Shown here: positions 47,955 to 60,400 of the stretch, one piece after another
Layout of the letters: each line of letters begins with the position of its first letter
How positions within the stretch are numbered: position 1 is the stretch's first letter
Assembly (NCBI GenBank): GCA_038380795.1
Contig: CM076276.1
Location: 15,700,001 to 15,764,000, forward strand
Direction: 5' to 3'
DNA length: 64,000 nucleotides
Source: Pyrocephalus nanus
Lineage: Eukaryota; Chordata; Aves; Passeriformes; Tyrannidae
Translations under genes and position numbers: made by a program
The notes under the pieces: model-generated
The model's input: only the letters and a program-made list of their open reading frames with translations
Databases searched by the model: none
Told to the model about the DNA's origin: nothing

Positions 47955-48058
47955 GGCCGAGCGGAACCGAGCGGGGCCGAACCGAGCCGAGCGGAGCCGG
48001 GCAGAGCCGGGCCGAGCCGAGCGGGACCGAGCCGAGCCGAGCCGAGCCGAGCCGGGCG
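47955..48058. repeat. GCCGA-type pentamer repeat in RBBP6 5' UTR/promoter
   Basis: About 100 bp built from imperfect CCGAG pentamers, purest at about 48026-48052. It lies 265-370 bp before the RBBP6 start codon. Confidence 0.9.
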
Positions 48059-48157
48059 GGCACAGCCGAGCGGCAGCAGGAGCAGGGCCGGGCGCGCCGC
48101 GCTCGCTGAGGCCGCAGGCCGCGGTCGTTGCGGGGCGGGGGCCGCGGGCTCGCCGCG

Positions 48158-48169
48158 ATGGAGCCCTGA
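48158..48169 (+). promoter_or_regulatory. Minimal uORF (3 codons) upstream of RBBP6
   Basis: ATG-GAG-CCC-TGA with G at -3 and G at +4, a strong Kozak context. It is in the probable 5' UTR, 165 nt before the RBBP6 start. Confidence 0.4.
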
Positions 48170-48207
48170 GGGGCCCGCAGCCCCAGCGCCGAGGCCGCGG
48201 CCCGGCC

Positions 48208-48231
48208 ATGGCGCAGCGCCGCGGGCTCTGA
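48208..48231 (+). promoter_or_regulatory. Short uORF (7 codons) upstream of RBBP6
   Basis: ATG in GGCCATGG context encodes MAQRRGL then TGA at 48229-48231. It ends 91 nt before the RBBP6 ATG, a distance compatible with reinitiation. It is functional only if present in the mature 5' UTR. Confidence 0.4.
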
Positions 48232-48322
48232 GCGCCGCCCGCCGCCCCAGCGCCGCCGCCCCGGCCCCCGCGGGCCCTGTCCGACCCCGCGGCCCCGCAG
48301 CGGGCGCCGCCCGCGCCCCGCC

Positions 48323-48488
48323 ATGTCGTGCGTCCACTACAAGTTCTCCTCCAAGCTCAACTATGACACGGTCACCTTCGACGGGCTCCACATCTCCCTG
48401 AGCGACCTCAAGCGCCAGATCATGGGCCGGGAGAAGCTGAAGGCGGCCGACTGCGACCTGCAGATCACCAACGCGCAGACCAAAGAAG
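48323..48488 (+). CDS. RBBP6: RBBP6 coding exon 1
   Basis: 166 nt, residues 1-55 plus one base; donor GTGCGT. It encodes most of the DWNN ubiquitin-like fold (KLNYDTVTFDGLHISLSDLK). Confidence 0.97.
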
Positions 48489-51400
48489 GTGCGTGGGGCC
48501 GGGCCGGGCTCGGGGCTGCGCCTTTGTGGCTCCGCCGGAGCTGTGCGGCTCGGGGGGCTCGGGCAGCCCGGTGCTGCACAGCCAGGGTTGCCTGGAGCTC
48601 TGGGTGAAAGGATGAGGGGATGCGGGCAGGGTGTCTTACCGTAACAGACGTCTGGCAGAGAAATCTGGAGGTGATAGGAATAGAACACATGGCTAATTTG
48701 AAGTAAAAATAATTTAAAAAAAAATTAGTTTGGTGACTGAATTTTGTCGTCTTCTTCAGCCTCCCCTTCGTTGGGAGCTGGGTTTGTGCGCTTTGCAGGA
48801 ATTGCTCGGAAGCAACAATTTGCATCGAGTGTATCAGTGACTTAAAATTTCTGCGGTCCTTTAAAGCCCCTTGCTCGTGAGCGTTCTCTGTTGGAATTAC
48901 TCTTGGGAATTCCTGGTTAATGTAACTTTTCCACACAAAAGACACCATCATTGGGATGTTGTTGAGCATAATTTCATCATTCATGTCCACCTTTTTTCTT
49001 AATCTTCCTAGCACTGTGTGTTTGCCGGATTAGGGCAGCCCTGAAGTTTTACGGCAGAACATTTGCAATGAATATATGTACGAAATATTTTTCAGGAAGT
49101 CATAAATTCTTTTAAATCTGATAAATAGTGCTTCGTTCCGAGGGGTGAATATGGGCTTGTGTTATTATGGTGCTTTAGTTCCACAATCTGCCATCTTGGT
49201 AAGTTTGAATGTGGCTAAAGACTAAGGGATGTGACTTTTCAGAAATAAAAAGAATTGTGTTTTCATCTCTTCAGCGTTAAAACTGTTCTTTTTTTTCCCA
49301 TATGGTTCTTTGTCACAACAGTCTTTTCTTTGAAATGTGTACTAGTGGGTTTTTTTCTTTTCATGTTTCATTTATTAAAACTTCATCGGAATGCTGTGTA
49401 ACTTCTGCTCTGGCCTTTAAATGGGTCGGACTTAAAGCTGCTGTTTTTCTACAGGTGCTTAAATGATTTTCAGGAGAGTGTGGGGAGCCTTCACAGTGCT
49501 GGAGGTGTTGGGGAAGCCGTTGTGTTGCTTGAGAAACAGAGAGACACAGTTCAGGAGTCTTGAACCTTTCTAGTAGCATTGAATAAAATGTTCAGAAGCT
49601 TTTGAAAAATAAGTTTGATTTGCTTTGAGGGCTGTGCTGCAGGAGAGTCCCTGAGTTATGTCCTCGGTTGCTGGGGCACTTGGGCCTCCCAGATGCAGGA
49701 GCAGCCTGACGTCATCCTGGGCCGCTCAGGGCTGTGTGGAACAGCCTGAAAAACACAGGCCCGGCTGGGCAGGAGCTGTGGTGGAGCCCAGGTACGGGCA
49801 CCAGCACAGAAAATGCTTTGACTAGGCCAAACACGTGGGGCTTGTTGTAGCGGGTGAACAGAAAGTGAAGTTTTTAGAAGCAAAAGTGATGCTTATAAAT
49901 GTCACCTCATGAAGTGTTACTGCAGCATCTAGAATACCAGATTTACTGGGGTGTTACTTTGTTTTCATACGTAACCAGAGTGCAGGGAAGGAAGAGTGTT
50001 TGCCTCACTAGAAGCTGTTAAATGTGGTGTTAACTCAAGGTGAAGTTAAAAAAAGACTATGCTGAGTCCTCTGGGCAGGCTGTGTAGCACTTTGACCTTT
50101 CAAAATGAGTATAAAATTATAAATGTATAAAATATGTAGTTTAAAATTCTATAGTAGTGACACAGATGCTTATTGAAGCTTTTCTAAGGGTGTTTTCCAT
50201 GTGAACAGGCAAAAATCCCCCTGTGGTTTGCAGAGCAAAGCTAAAGAATGCATTTCAAAAATATATATCTGCCAGATCTTTGGTTTATATGCATAAACGT
50301 GAATTTCCATTTTTATTAATCAGATATAGATGCTTAAGCTCACCTGTAAAAATTAGACCGGGATATTCTGCTTAAGTGGGATGTTTGGAATTCTTAGGTG
50401 TGGACATAAGTATTGGGTTTTTATAACTTAGTCTGTGCAGGAGTCCTGAGTAAGTGTTGGAAAGGTCTTGGAAAGAACAAGGTGCCCCCCGAGTGCAGAT
50501 GTGCTGTGTGGTCACGGTGTTCCCAGGTCCAGGAAGCTCTTACAGCTCAGGAGCTGTTACTTTTCCCAGTGGAAAGCTAGTAATAGAAGCAGTGCTAGTA
50601 TAAGCTACAAGTAAACAGGATTTTAAATATCAGTGGGAGAAAAAGACATGATGGACTCTGTAAAATTCTGGGAATGCAAACTGGGTGGGTGGGACCTGTT
50701 CCCCAAAGGGGGGATCCTCTTCCATGCTTGTTATTGAGGTGTGTTCTGTAAAGCCTGCACTCGAGAAGGATGCTTTTAAACTTGCCTGTGTATCATTGGG
50801 TCTGGATTTCTTGACCTGTCTTCTATGGAAGGTGTTCTCACGCTCTGTGAAGAGCTGCTAACTCCAGAACTGAGGTTTCTCGAGTGCCCTTTCCTGCCCT
50901 GGGAAGTTCTGACTCAAAGAGCTTGGAAATTGTGCCATTGTACTTACTGGGCAAAATAGAAAGGAAATAAAATGACTGAATAAATAAATAGAAGCTGTGC
51001 CTCTGAAGTGGTGTGGGCTGAGTGTTTGGAAGGGCACTGCAGCCCCACGCTGACACAGCCCCAGCGCCCAGGGGCGGGCAGTGTAATCTGATTAATGAGT
51101 GGAGGGAGGGCAGATCTGATGGACTCATCCCTTCAGAGCAGTGCAGGGGCTCCTGTGGGGCTCAGTGCCCCGGGATGACAGTGCAGAGGGAGGTCCTCCT
51201 GAGCCAGCTCGTTCCAGAAGTGATGACCTGCCTGTGTAGATGAGATCAGCGATGCCTGTTCCAGGGGAAGCGGAAAATCCAGCAGGAGTGGCCCAGTCTG
51301 TTCCTCGGGATGTTTCAAGGCTGCTTTCAGAGCCAGCTACAAGGATGGCTTGTCACAAAGTGAGCAAGTGCTGGTGATTAGAACAGGGTTAACAAATCCT

Positions 51401-54400
51401 GTCATGAGGGAGTGGAATTTTAAGCACTAAGGAGAGAATGTGTTCTTAGGAATTCCCTGTGGTCTGGTGGGAACAGCCTGGCCTGTTAGCAGGCATTCCC
51501 AGCTCTTACCTACCCATCCTGCCCCCAGCAGCATAACAGCTGCTTTGCAAGGCTTTTCCCTGACCTTTCCACCTAGACTTGCCTTCTGAGGACTCCTGGT
51601 GAGTTCTGTACTTCACTTGGGTAAAACACCTCTGGAGAGAGTGCTCAGAGCTGCTGGAGCAATGCTGGCACGCAAAATGGTGGATCAAAGCAGGCCAGAA
51701 AATAACGAGGAAACTTCTGTCAGTGACTTGTTTATAGCATACATACAACACAAATTACTAAAACTAGTAGGTTTTTGAATTATAGCTAAAAGTTGGGTGT
51801 TTAAATTGTGCATAAATTTCAGAACATAGCTGAGCTCCTTGCACTTTGCAGTAAGAATGTTGTGGGCACTAATGCGGTTGTTGATGTCAGATTTCTAAGT
51901 CAATGTGAGTCAGCAGTCAGGGTAGCTGCTGTTAACTAGTCTGCCTCCATTCATTCCTTGGAATACTTCCTTCCCTGGACCTCTTTCAAGCTGCTGTTTT
52001 CTTGGAGGGATAAATAGGAAGTTTTACACTGTTACGTCTTGCCTGCTCTTGCCTTTAAGATCCAGATCTTTCTTTGCTTTTGCAAACATTTTGAGTTAGT
52101 TGAGTCTTTATTTTTAATCACAGCTCAGATTGACAAAATCCAGTAGCCATTTCCTGGCCATTACTGCTGGTGGAACAAGTTTGTGCTAGAAGGGAGTGGG
52201 AGTGAACAATGTTACCTCCAGCTTTGAGCATTTCTGTTGTGTGTGTGATCACTGAGCAAAACCACTCTGGAACTTCAGTGGATTCACAGCGACTTTGGGC
52301 TTCAGACCATTGTTCTGATCCGGAGTACAGAGTGAAGGGCCTGGAATATGAACCATTGCAGGCACGTGACAAGGAATGGCTGCTCATGGTGCTTTGTAAT
52401 ATTTAGCCATATCCTGCCTGTGTAAGTTAAATATAAAAATCATTCTCGTGGAGAGCTCTTTGAGTTTTAGGCTTACTCAGAGTGTGTCTGTGAGTTGGAG
52501 TTTTGTTTAGGCCTTATGTAAAAGGTCAGGAGGCTTTTCTCCTCCTTGGACAAGCAGCACAGTGCAGGCCAAGGCTTTTCAGGGCTGTCTTCACAAGTCG
52601 TTTCATCTGAGTCTCTTTTCCCTGCAGAAAGTGAATGGAAGGAACTCGTGTCCCCTTGGTTAATTAAGACTGGATGATGAGCTTAAGGGAGGAGGTACCA
52701 CTTTAGTTTGAGCCATTTTTGCCCTTCTTGTGAAAGCAAGTCCAGAAGCTCCCCCAAATTTCTATGCTCCAAACTTCAGTTTGATTTCCATTTCTATGCC
52801 AGGCCTTGAGCAGCTGCACAGCGAGGCTGGGGATGGTTCAGCTCCAAGAAGCAGAGCTGGCAGCTCTGCTCCCTCTGCCTGAGCACGGCAGCCAGGGGGG
52901 AGTCAAGTGTAGTTAACACAGGGAAGGCACTGCTGTGGTTTCCCTGCTTTAGCCCAGTGCCTGCTTTGTTCAGGACAAGCAGTCACAGACTTTAGAATCT
53001 GTTTGTGCAGGTGGGACTTGGCTGTGGTTTTTTTTTCTCCAGACATCTCTTGATTTTGTAGTCAAACAGAAGTAAAAGCAGCTTAAGGAAGATCAGGCTC
53101 TGCTTTAGTGTCTTTTGAAACTGTTTTGCTGTTGGTATTCGAACTAACTCTAAAAAATGAGAAAGATTTTGCTGCTTGATAATCAAGTGCAAAGATTCCT
53201 TGACAGGTACTGTTGGTGTGTTGAGAGGATAAATGTGAGATGCTACATATGAAATTTTGTTTTTAGATTTGTAAAGGAATTTTTCTAAGTGCTCCATAAT
53301 TACCTATTAAATACATTCTTACAAATTGAGTAATGTCTCTTCTGTATTGCTGTTGTTTTCAGAATACACCGATGATAGTGCTCTGATTCCCAAGAACTCA
53401 TCGGTGATTGTGAGGAGAATCCCCATTGGAGGAGTTAAAGCCACGAGCAAAACATACGTTATGTGAGTACCCCGACATTGGCTTCCTCGGGAGGGGTCAC
53501 TGTGCCACTTGTTACTGTGCCACCTTGTCACTGACAGCAGGGACAGAGGCCCTGGCCTTGCATCTGCCTTGTTAAAGCTGCTGCTGGGCTCTGTTGGCAC
53601 GAGGCACGTTTTAGTGTCTGTCCCAAAGGAGACTTAGATTTTGAGGGGTTCAGACTCCAACAATGGTAACTTTTAAGATGATTCATTAAGTTTGTTTGGG
53701 GGTTGATTTTTCTGAGATCCAAGAGCAGATTGTGTTTCCTCTATATGGGGAGATTCCTTATTATATGTGTTTGCTTTGCTAGTAAAGGCAGTTATGCACT
53801 GTAGTGTGAAGTTAGCATTTGTTTCCATCTCAGAAGAGTCTGGTTCTGGGTGTTTGACTATTTCCTGCCTTTGGGGGAAGATATGGCAGGTGTTTTTGTG
53901 CCTCACATCAGGAGGGGGTTGTAGAGTAGCTGTAGAGGAAAGGCTAGGGGTTGCCTGCTGGTGACTCATGCAAACAAGAAGGTTCCTTCTGAAGTGACTG
54001 CTGTTAGTTTGCTGAAGTCAGTGTGTTCCAGGCAAGACAAAAAGAACCATACCCTAAAGCCTACTGGCTTTTGTGCGAGTACCATGAAGGAATAGTTAGC
54101 CCTTCCCAAACTCGAATCTCAGAGGCAGTTTAGCCCATTACCAAATGTACTGGTTACCTTTCTGAGTCTGTACCCAAGCTGGGATCTGTGCTCCAGGCTT
54201 TAATTCTGTATTCCTGAGATTTACTGAGGACAGAGAATCAGCTGTATTGATTAAAATCACAGATTCTCAAATGCAATCCTGACTGTAGGATTATTGCTGC
54301 ATTGATGTTTTCATACAGTCCAGTTCTATAATAGCTACATCAGCACTATTGGAATGGGCATGTTTTCCAGCCTCCTTAAAGCCTCTCCCCCCAGCAGGAG

Positions 54401-57400
54401 ATATTATTAGCTGCTGGGTTTGCCATGTCCTTCTAATGTTGGTTCTCAATAAATGAAGTACCCTGAGGAGTTACAGTGTGTCTTGAACAAACAGTACAAC
54501 AACATCCTGGTACCCATAAAGCATTTGCAAGCAAAAAGCTCTGGACTGATGTGGCTCTGCATGTAATCTTGGGGCCTGTTGCTGCAGGAATTGGTGCAGT
54601 GTTTCCAGGCACTCCCTCGGGATTGTGAACCCACAGCATTGTGCTTGTAACCATGGCCTTGCTTTGGGGGTTCATTTCGGTATGTGCTGAGTGCTGTGCT
54701 GTCAGTGCACCCTCCCCTTGGGCTGGATGGCACCTCCCCTGCTGTTGTAATGCTGCCCTAAAATGGGAGGACAGATGCTCTTGGCATCAAAGATCACATC
54801 AGTACCAGCGTGGGGCTGTAAGGAAAAAACAGCACTGCTGGGTTAGAGTTGAAAGTAAACCAGCAGATGAGCTTTCTGTTCTTCAGAAGCCCCTTGTGGA
54901 GAGTGGGTAATGCTTGGGGATGGGGAATGTCTGCTGGAATGGTGGAGAGGCCTTCAGAGAGGCCTTACCCACCTTGCAGGAAACGGCTGAAGCCTCCACT
55001 TTGTGGTAATCCAAAGTATTTTGTTGTACTTCCTCACCTTCTGGAGGTACGTGGTTCAACTGGGAGCCTGGGAGGGCTTAGCACTGGCAGGAAGCTGAGC
55101 CTTTTGATTGGCACATAAATTCCCCAGCAGCCTTTGCATTGCCTCTGCTCATGGGACACTTTGGATGGTGTGTGGATTGTTTGTTAACTCTCTCAGTAGT
55201 TGCATGTGTGGTTCTTGATGAGGAGCATGCAGGTACAGACCAATGATATGTGGAATCTCAGCAAGTTTTCAAATGTAATACATATTTCCTAAAATATTGT
55301 AGCATTTTCAAGATTATCTGAAAGCAAATTCTGGCAATTAAGACCTTTTTTTTTGTCACAGGACTCCTAAATCGCACAAAACCCTAGAAACTACTTTCAG
55401 GTGACATTTCTACTACTATTTTTAGTCAATATAGTACATATGTAACATGTTTAATATTTTGGCACTTTGATGGCTAAATATAGTAGATCTCTGAACACAG
55501 TGCTTGGGCTTCCACAAAGAAACACTGTTGTAGAGACTGTGCTGCTGACACTGTTGTTACCCCTTTGTCACATGACTGTGTTTTTCCCTTGAGCAAAGTC
55601 GCACTTGTAGATTATGATTGTTGTGTGGAAACTGGAGCCCTGTCCCTGGTACCTGAGGGTGATACTGGGGATGTGCAGGTTGTCCAAAGCTGCCTCCACA
55701 TTTCAGTGATTGATTATTTAAGAACACAGAACTCTAGTACAGACTTCATGGGTTTGATACACAGAGACACAAGATGTGAGGACTTCCTGCACTGTTGTGT
55801 TCTAGATCTGTGAGTCTTGAGTAATTTGTGACAAGGTAGAAATGTGATGTTGGGGGGCTTTTTTAGTTGCACTGAATGTACCAAGAGAGAACAGTTTATG
55901 TATACCAGTAAATAAATGTCCATGTTCACTAGAGTATTGGAGCATAATGTTGTGATGTTCAGGTTCTGGAATCTTTGTGTTGGGTTCAAGTGCTTTGTTT
56001 TCAATTCTGATCACCTTTATTTCTTCTTCTAGAAGTCGAAGTGAGCCAGTGAGTGGGACATCAAAAGCAGTATGTAAAAACACAATCTCACCCTTTTTTT
56101 CCTACACACTGCACTTAATTCTAAACAATGCAGCTTTTTATTAATTTGCCAAACGTTAACTTAATATATTTTTCCAGTAAAACCTAGTGTATGTTGTAAA
56201 TACATTGTATTTGATTCAGCATAGTAAAAACTGAGTAATGCCTTCACTTGCAGAGTTCTAATGTGAATATTGGTATTTGTGCCTAGCAATGCATTGTATT
56301 TCATATTGAATATGCCAGAATCTCTCCTGTATGACTCTGTGTTGTACAGATAATGTATGATCGTTTCAGATCCTGTAGGCTCGAGGTTTGCACACTGAAC
56401 ATGGTGCCATGTTCTACATCTGTCTGTCTATAGCTAGTGATATGTATGTTTGTATAGGTTGTTGTGTGCTTTTTGTTTCTTGCAATAAAAACTGTTTGGA
56501 GTGTATTTTTTGCCATTTTCACATTGTATCACTTAGCTTTTGTTTTTAAATACCTTTTTTTGCCTAATGGTTTTTGAAAATGTTTATCAAAAACCACTGA
56601 GAAACCATTATTGTGAAACTTGGTGCTGTTCCTTACTTTTGACTTGGGGGTTCAAACAAATACCAAACCCAGCATATCCCAGACATTTTGAGGACAGTTC
56701 TGTGCAGCTAAATGATTCCTTCTCATGTCCTTAAATACTTGGGTATTTGTTCCTAAAACTGTATAATTGAAGTGATATTGTTTGGGCCCCTCTGAGTACA
56801 GAAATGTCTTTAATAGCCTGACGTGAATTTCGGTATCGTTGCTACACAGAGTGGTATTCTAAAGTTCTGCATTTGCTCTCTCCCCTTTATCTGGTGAAGC
56901 AGTTTAGTTCAACAGCAGTTTGTCTGCAAATGACAATATGCAATACAAATTTTGGCACCAGGTTAGAGCCTGGGGCATTTGGGGGTGAAATCCCTGCCAT
57001 TTTTCTTAACTTCTGCCTGCAGCACGTTTTTGGATCTGGGTAACTCCGGGGTTGGCTGCTGCTGTATTCCCAAAGGTTAAGCCTTTCTTTAGTGTACCAC
57101 CACTTGGAATTCACATTTGGAAAAGGGGTTGCATTTTCCTTCAGGTTTGCAAACACTGTTGTTGTGCTGCTGACATACAAATCCCACACGGAAATCCGGG
57201 TGATGGGGTAGATCTTGGTGTGCCACTTGGTTGGTACTGTGTGGAACTGTGCCTTTCCAATAGCTGTTAGAGTACTATTTGGTGGGGTTTATTTTTCATC
57301 TTTATTTTAAATATAACTGCTTCTCCTTCACTAGAGTGGTGCGAGGCATTACACTAACCCTGGATCATTGGATCTGATCGCTCAATCAGCTGTTAGGATC

Positions 57401-60400
57401 ACTTAATCTAGAAATTCCTGAACTCTGGGGCTGTATTCTGGGTAGAATAAAGCCTCTGGTCCCCATGGAAACAATCAACCTCAAATTGAAAACTTCCTGT
57501 GTGTAGGTCTAAAATCACTAAATGTGACATCTGTAATTCTATTGCTGATTGGTTGGAATTCCTTTTTGGACACAAATGCCTCTCATTGTGAGTTTGAGTT
57601 AGTTGAACTGGCCCAGTGACCCTAGTAGTTAATGTAATGCATTTATGTAAACCACGTTTATAGTATTTGATCTAATTCAGATGGGGTTTTATTTCTTGAA
57701 AACAGTTCTTTTTCTTTTTGTTTACTAGCATGTGTATAAACACAAACCACATGTTCATAAATAAAGTTAACATTCTTTTAGCCTCGTGTGTTCCCTGGCA
57801 TGTCTGTATTACATTGCTCAGTAGCATCTTACCATAAGCTAATGTAGATGTGTCAAAAGAGAGAAAAGTGAAAATCCCAGAGTGGGAGGGAAGAGTTAGT
57901 GTGAGTGAGAAGTAATGGCAGTAAAGGAAAGGCAAAGCCAAGCCATTCCTTGTTGTGCTCTGACTGTCCCTGGCCTGGGAGGGTGGAAGCCCTTGCATCT
58001 CTCTGTACAAGCCCTCCCTCTCTCTCACTGCAAAAGCCCAGCAGCCTCAGGAACTTCTGGGGCCAGAGACAGAAATAGTTTGTTCCTGAAGCGAACTTAG
58101 GTCTTGGTCTGAAGCGTGGGGGTTTGTTTGTCTTTATTTTTTTTTTTAATACACCTATTTCTGCATGTATTTGAGTAGAACCTGGGTCTTGGTGTAGTAG
58201 GGGTAAATCACTGGATATTTTGTCAATTATTGGTGGACAGTACAGCTGCAAAGTTAAAATCGGTTTTCTTTCTAAAGGATGCACAAAAGCTAATTTTTCA
58301 CATGTCTTCATTGTCTTCTGCCAGCTGTGATTCCAGGTGTGGAACTGTGTGCTGGTGTCGGCACAGCCAGAGGCAGAGTGCGGGGCCTTTGTGTGGTGCT
58401 GTTGGTGTTGGAGCAGGGCTCTGGGCGCTGGTGCTGGTGCTGGGGCTGGCCCCGCAGGGGTGCAGGGCCCTGCCCCTTGTTGGAGCACCAGCAGGCACAG
58501 CTCGGAGCCTTCCTGGCTCAGCTGGCACTCAGCACAGCCACGGGTTTAGGAAAGCCCTGGCATTTCAGGGGAGCACTCCAGCAGTGCCATCAGCCTTTGC
58601 CTCCTCTCTTCTGTCCCCCTGCCCGCTTGGCTGCATGGTAGTTTTTGTCAGTCTGCTGCAGGAAATGGGAGTTAATACACTGGCTGTCGAGTTTAGGGTT
58701 CAGGGGTTGCTTTTTCTGGTGGTTCTTTTTTTTTCTCTAGTTCTTCTGCAGTGTTATCTTAGGGTTGCACACAAGTTCACAGAGATGTTTCTACTTGACC
58801 GTTTTGAGGGACTGCCAGGAAATGCTTCAGTAGAAATTTAAAAAGAAAAAAATAGGCAGAAGTGTAGGACCATGGAAAGATGGCCATTGAAGAGTAGATT
58901 AATTATCTTTTTTTTGCTGCTTTTGGTAACTGTTCAATATCACCTCCTTTAAGAAATTAAACTGTTACCTGCAGGCCATATAATAACTGCTTACTTTTAA
59001 AAAAATTAGAAGAACTAATTAATAGTTCATTAACTGTTGTATTTCAGTTCCTGGTGAGTACTAGACTGTTTAATGCCAGAGCTTTCCTAATTTTTTTTTT
59101 TTTTTGCTTCTTAAAGCCACAAAATGATAGTTGTGCCTGCCCTGAGAGAACATTGCTTTACTCTTCCACATATAAGAGAGGGGATTATGGAGCACAAGGC
59201 TTGAAAATGCTTGTCCAGTCCTCCTTTTGAACAGGACTGAGGTGCAAGTTGTTCTAGAGAGGAGAGGTGAATCTTCTGGTAAGACTTGCAGTGGAGTGAA
59301 GGTCTCTTTGCCTCGATCTGGGTGATCCAAAGGCACACTTTTCAAGAGCTCTTTAGTCAGTAATACAGGAGTGTGTGCTATAGGTGCTTTCCTGAAAACA
59401 CAGGGGGAACAACTAACTGCACTGAGGAATCATCTTCTGCATGGAGAGATTTTTTCTCAGACTCTGCCAAAACTGCCCCCTTGAATTGTCCCACTGCATT
59501 AGGTGGTAAAGGACAAGAGCTTTTATGAGGAAAGGTCTCTTTGCTGACCTGTTTGGTGACCTCTTGAAGAGCCACTCAGTTCACAACGAGAAATCTTATT
59601 CTATATTTTTGAGCAATTCGGGTGTAATAAGCAGTGATTTGATATCCTTCTGGTACTGCTTTGGTAGTGTCAGGTTAAGTGTGCTCATGGCATGATATAT
59701 TTCCATATACTGGAGAAGATCAGTTGCCCTTTTCACTTGTGGGGAGGCTGTCCTTCAGCACTAGTTTTCCATAAGCTCTGCAGTCTGTTCCTAGCTACTG
59801 ACCTGAGGACTTCATTCTTGAGAGCTGTTCCATAGGCAGCTGGGAGGAGAAAAATGGAGACAAAAACTCCAGGCTTGTGCTCTGAATCCATGTTTGCATC
59901 ATCAGGAGTATGCTGTGCACCTTCTCTTTTGTTCATTTAGCGCTGGGCTGCTGTTAAAGATCAGGCTTGGTCTGGCTGCAAGGAATAATCTAAATTCTCA
60001 CACTTCCCAAGGAGATTTGAGTGGCAGGGCCTGTGGTCTCATAACATACAGGAAATCGATTTTGTCAGTTTTTATAGTCTACTCTGTCATTATGAACACC
60101 ATTATGTAAATTATTTACACAGGTTTTTTTCCAGGCAGGTTACTTTTGTGGCTGCTGTTCCAGACTGGTTTATAGCTGGGGTTATTTGGGTACTGACAGG
60201 AGGGGCAGAGTGAGTGTTCCAGGGTTGCTGGGCCTGGCCTTCCTTCTGGCAGCTGCTGGATTCACAAAAGCATCACCATATACATTTATAATGATGAGAC
60301 ATTCACTAATTCACTTACAAACTACACTACTATTAAGTTACCCAAAGTGATGCTTCTTCCCCAGTTAAAATTATTCATTTTTTAAAAATCCTTTTTAGCT

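Larger units (their letters stand above)
47540..48560 (+). promoter_or_regulatory. RBBP6: RBBP6 CpG-island promoter and 5' UTR
   Basis: CpG-dense block over the RBBP6 start. It holds an Sp1-type GGGGCGGGGC at 47774-47783, a CRE-like TCACGTCAC at 47792-47800, an E-box CACGTG at 47825-47830 and an NRF1-like TGCGCCTGCGCG at 47850-47861. No TATA box is evident. This motif set is typical of housekeeping CpG-island promoters. The exact start site is not known. Confidence 0.75.

Noticed and set aside
47807..48688. Minus-strand ORF of 293 aa across the RBBP6 CpG island
   Set aside because: Arg/Ala/Pro-rich GC artefact antisense to a confirmed coding exon; no domain seen.
51200..51260. Possible box C/D snoRNA (GTGATGA near 51220) in RBBP6 intron 1
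   Set aside because: No matching D box and terminal stem at suitable distance.
58230..58841. 203-aa plus ORF in RBBP6 intron 3
   Set aside because: No recognisable domain, low-complexity Gly/Leu/Val stretch, no conserved features; the opposite strand is also open.
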